Below, piece by piece: positions 61,655 to 64,000 of a DNA stretch of 64,000 nt. The notes under the pieces were generated by a model, which had not been told where the DNA came from, ran no database searches, and saw only the letters and a program-made list of their open reading frames with translations. The stretch is from contig NZ_CP038810.1 in the NCBI RefSeq assembly GCF_004797125.1, positions 2,108,001 to 2,172,000 of the forward strand, in the 5' to 3' direction. Numbering within the stretch: position 1 is the stretch's first letter; each line of letters starts with the position of its first letter. The position numbers and the translations under genes were made by a program. The DNA comes from Flavobacterium sangjuense (GTDB taxonomy: Bacteria; Bacteroidota; Bacteroidia; Flavobacteriales; Flavobacteriaceae).

Positions 61655-64000
61655 ATGAAAAAAATTACATTAGTATTAATGCTTCTGGTCACTTTTTCCG
61701 GGTTTGCACAGTTTCCTGCGCCCTATTGTGGACCAATGACTTTTACGAGTGCTGTTGAGCCAATAACTTTGGTCAATTTTGCTGGTATCAATAATTCCAG
61801 TTCCGCTACAGTTGGAGCTAGTAACGGGACAACAATTTTTGCACATGAAGACTACACTGCAATAGTTGGAAATGTAACTGCAGGATCTGCTTATCCAATC
61901 ACGCTGAAAGGAAATACAGACGGAGCTTTTACCACGAAACTTAGAGTATTCATTGATTGGAATCAAAATAATGTTTTTACTGATTCGGGAGAATCTTATG
62001 ACATTGGGGACATTGTCAATTCGACTGGTGTTGATGCAGTTCAATTAGTTGGAAGCATAACAGTTCCGGGGACTGCTTTAGGAGGAAACACCAGAATGAG
62101 AGTAGTTAAGAGATATAATGTTTATGGAACTTCTTGTCAAACGGGTACTGGATATGGTCAAGCGGAAGACTATACTTTAAGTGTAACTGCTGTTACTGCT
62201 TGTCTAACAGGAAATATGTACCCGCCTGATGTAATTGTTCCAACAACTTGTGATGGAATTACCCCTAATTTAATAGCAACTGATTCTTGGGCAGGAGATT
62301 ATTTTGTTGTTACTGTAACAAGTGGGCAAACCTATAAATTCACAAGTTCAATAGCCACTGATTATTTTACTGTAAGTACAGATAATGGAGCAACAGCTGC
62401 CGCTTCCAGTACATCACCATTAACATGGGTATCAACTGTCACTGGAGACATTAGAGTATATATAAATACCGATTCAGCATGTGGCACTAATGATGATGAA
62501 AGAGAAACAAATGTAATTTGTGGTGCTGCGTGTTTGACAGCAGGTTTATTCCCGGCAGCAACTTATGATGTGCCGGTTTGTGATGGCACTGTATTCATTA
62601 TAGTTGCAAATGCTTGGGCTGGTGAATATTCAAATATTAATGTACTTGCTTCAAGCACCTATACTTTTTCAAGCTCTGTAGCCACTGATTATATTACAAT
62701 CGCTTCAGCAGATGGTACAACTGCATTTGTAGCAGGTGAAGGTAGTGTTACCTACACACCTACGACTGATGGCGTTATAAGATATTATATTCATACAAAT
62801 TCAACTTGCGGAACTCAAAATACATCTAGAGACAGAAGAATTAGTTGTACTTCCACATTATCAGTTCCACAATGTGCATCAAATCCAACTCCTGCTGACG
62901 GAAGCACAACTGTTCCGGCATTTGATACTTTTGATGTATCTTGGGACGCACCTACAACAGGTGAACCTGCAACTTCTTATGATCTTTATTCTGGAACGGA
63001 TATAGGAAATTTAACATTTGATGGAAATTTTGCAGGAACAAGTATTACGGATGCTGGACCTATTGGAGCATATAACACTACTATCTATTGGCAAATTGTT
63101 CCAAGAAATGCTGCTGGTGCAGCTGTAGGATGTGCTATTTGGAGTTTTACAACAGAACCACAACCAACAGTTACACCTGACTGGGCTAATCTACAATTCC
63201 CTGCCACTGAAACAATTACGCAGGGCGGAAGTGTAACTGTCTATGGACAAGTTTATGAAGCCGGTTTAACCGATGTTGTACCAAACATTGACGGACAAGC
63301 TCCGGATATTTTAGCATGGGTAGGTACTGGTGCAACTGGAACAGATCCAAGTACATGGACGGACTGGACTGTAGCAACTTGGAATGCTGGACACATTAGT
63401 AATAATGATGAATATCAGGCATCTATTGGAGCTGCTTTAGCTCCGGGTACTTATGATTACGCTACTAGATTCTCTTTAAATAACGGACCATATGTATATG
63501 GTGGTTTCAGTTCTGGTGGCGGTGGTTTTTGGGATGGAACTACATTTGTTAGTGGAGTGTTAACTGTTAATCCGCTTCCACCAGTACCTGGTGATGATTT
63601 TGCTGATGCGATTGCTATAAGTTGTGGAAATACATATACAGGAGATACATCAGCACCTGTAACATTAGATGAAGATGATGCTCCAGACGGTCCTAATGCC
63701 GATTTAGATGCTCCAAACCTTTGGTATTCGTTTACAGGAAGTGGTACTGCACAAACAGTGACACTTAATCTTTGTGGTTCATCTTATGATACATCTGTGT
63801 TGGTTTATACCGGAACCTCTGGTAATTTAACTTTAGTCGCTGATAATGATGATGATGCTACTTGTGCATCAAACACACTAAATTCTAAAGTAACTTTTGA
63901 TTCTGATGGAACAACAACTTACTACATTACTGTTGAAGGTTGGAACGTTGGAAGTGTAGGTGCATTTACTATGAATGTAACTTGTACAACACCTCCTCAA
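61655..64000 (+). CDS. Large secreted modular surface protein (GEVED, repeat, FN3-like and PPC-like domains), 3'-truncated
   Basis: The frame is open from the ATG at 61655 to the window end, 782 codons with no stop, so the C terminus is missing. A signal peptide (MKKITLVLMLLVTFSGFAQ) is followed by a GEVED domain (about 20-180, KLRVFIDWNQNNVFTD and QAEDYTLSV). Then come two cysteine-containing repeats of about 105 residues each (from 183 and 290) sharing ATDSWAGDY/ANAWAGEY and TYKFTSSIATDYF/TYTFSSSVATDYI. A fibronectin-III-like module (about 403-505), a further beta module and a PPC-like domain (about 650-780) with LWYSFTGSG and TSVLVYTGTSGNL complete the visible part. This architecture is typical of type IX secretion substrates. 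The sorting domain would lie beyond the window. Confidence 0.88.
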   Translation, partial: MKKITLVLMLLVTFSGFAQFPAPYCGPMTFTSAVEPITLVNFAGINNSSSATVGASNGTTIFAHEDYTAIVGNVTAGSAYPITLKGNTDGAFTTKLRVFIDWNQNNVFTDSGESYDIGDIVNSTGVDAVQLVGSITVPGTALGGNTRMRVVKRYNVYGTSCQTGTGYGQAEDYTLSVTAVTACLTGNMYPPDVIVPTTCDGITPNLIATDSWAGDYFVVTVTSGQTYKFTSSIATDYFTVSTDNGATAAASSTSPLTWVSTVTGDIRVYINTDSACGTNDDERETNVICGAACLTAGLFPAATYDVPVCDGTVFIIVANAWAGEYSNINVLASSTYTFSSSVATDYITIASADGTTAFVAGEGSVTYTPTTDGVIRYYIHTNSTCGTQNTSRDRRISCTSTLSVPQCASNPTPADGSTTVPAFDTFDVSWDAPTTGEPATSYDLYSGTDIGNLTFDGNFAGTSITDAGPIGAYNTTIYWQIVPRNAAGAAVGCAIWSFTTEPQPTVTPDWANLQFPATETITQGGSVTVYGQVYEAGLTDVVPNIDGQAPDILAWVGTGATGTDPSTWTDWTVATWNAGHISNNDEYQASIGAALAPGTYDYATRFSLNNGPYVYGGFSSGGGGFWDGTTFVSGVLTVNPLPPVPGDDFADAIAISCGNTYTGDTSAPVTLDEDDAPDGPNADLDAPNLWYSFTGSGTAQTVTLNLCGSSYDTSVLVYTGTSGNLTLVADNDDDATCASNTLNSKVTFDSDGTTTYYITVEGWNVGSVGAFTMNVTCTTPPQ

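Overview
The window is a stretch of chromosome from an AT-rich member of the Bacteroidota, most likely a Flavobacterium or close relative in the Flavobacteriaceae. The evidence is the gene content (a rpoZ-coaBC-DUF4835-recN block, a DUF6495 protein, a TonB receptor paired with a PepSY protein, a capnine/serine-palmitoyltransferase-like enzyme, a secreted GEVED/PPC adhesin), the near absence of Shine-Dalgarno sequences, and repeated matches to the Bacteroidota -7 promoter box TANNTTTG just upstream of genes. I found no rRNA, tRNA, CRISPR array, prophage or insertion sequence. Almost all of it is core genome, tightly packed. The largest gene-free gap is about 310 bases at 21884-22192, and it holds a 48-codon gene. 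The next largest is 37135-37401, which holds the guaB terminator and the AT-rich amt upstream region.

Layout. 1-9.8 kb: a truncated solenoid-like protein, an iron-siderophore TonB receptor with its PepSY membrane partner, a small lipoprotein, an HPP-family and a ClC membrane protein, release factor 1 and small envelope proteins. 9.9-12.9 kb: an AraC-type regulator, response regulator and CHASE3/PAS histidine kinase in one operon, preceded by a possible short terminated RNA. 13-34.5 kb: pyrF with a leaderless metal-receptor-type protein, purU, a fused acyl-CoA mutase (IcmF), a MuiA-type surface protein with a receptor-like insertion, an AONS-family sphingolipid/sulfonolipid enzyme, a 7TM hybrid kinase, rdgB, a DEAD-box helicase, a TrmH methyltransferase, a cysteine-free sirtuin and purB. 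34.6-46.5 kb: porin and ammonium channel, guaB, an HMG-CoA lyase family enzyme, pyrD, the nadC-yihY-DUF2147-priA operon and a LytTR regulator. 46.7-61.5 kb: the rpsF-rpsR-rplI operon, ligA, tandem YhhN-like proteins, a split 5'-nucleotidase, dapA, bamD, rpoZ, coaBC, recN and fabV. From 61.65 kb to the end: the N-terminal 782 codons of a large secreted modular protein.

Functionally, much of the window is nucleotide metabolism (pyrF, pyrD, purB, guaB, purU, rdgB, 5'-nucleotidase) and envelope biogenesis. The most unusual signal is non-coding. Short in-register tandem arrays with 7- or 8-base units sit exactly against promoter boxes or start codons. Heptamers occur at purB and guaB with the same 3-base gap to the -7 box. 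AACCRAAT octamers abut the pyrD -7 box. CYTAGNNC octamers run up to the start codons of the HMG-CoA lyase and DUF6495 genes and through the pyrD stop codon. A separate ~85-base hairpin element follows rplI. These arrays may be a family of promoter-associated microrepeats, and they are the best candidates here for something undescribed.
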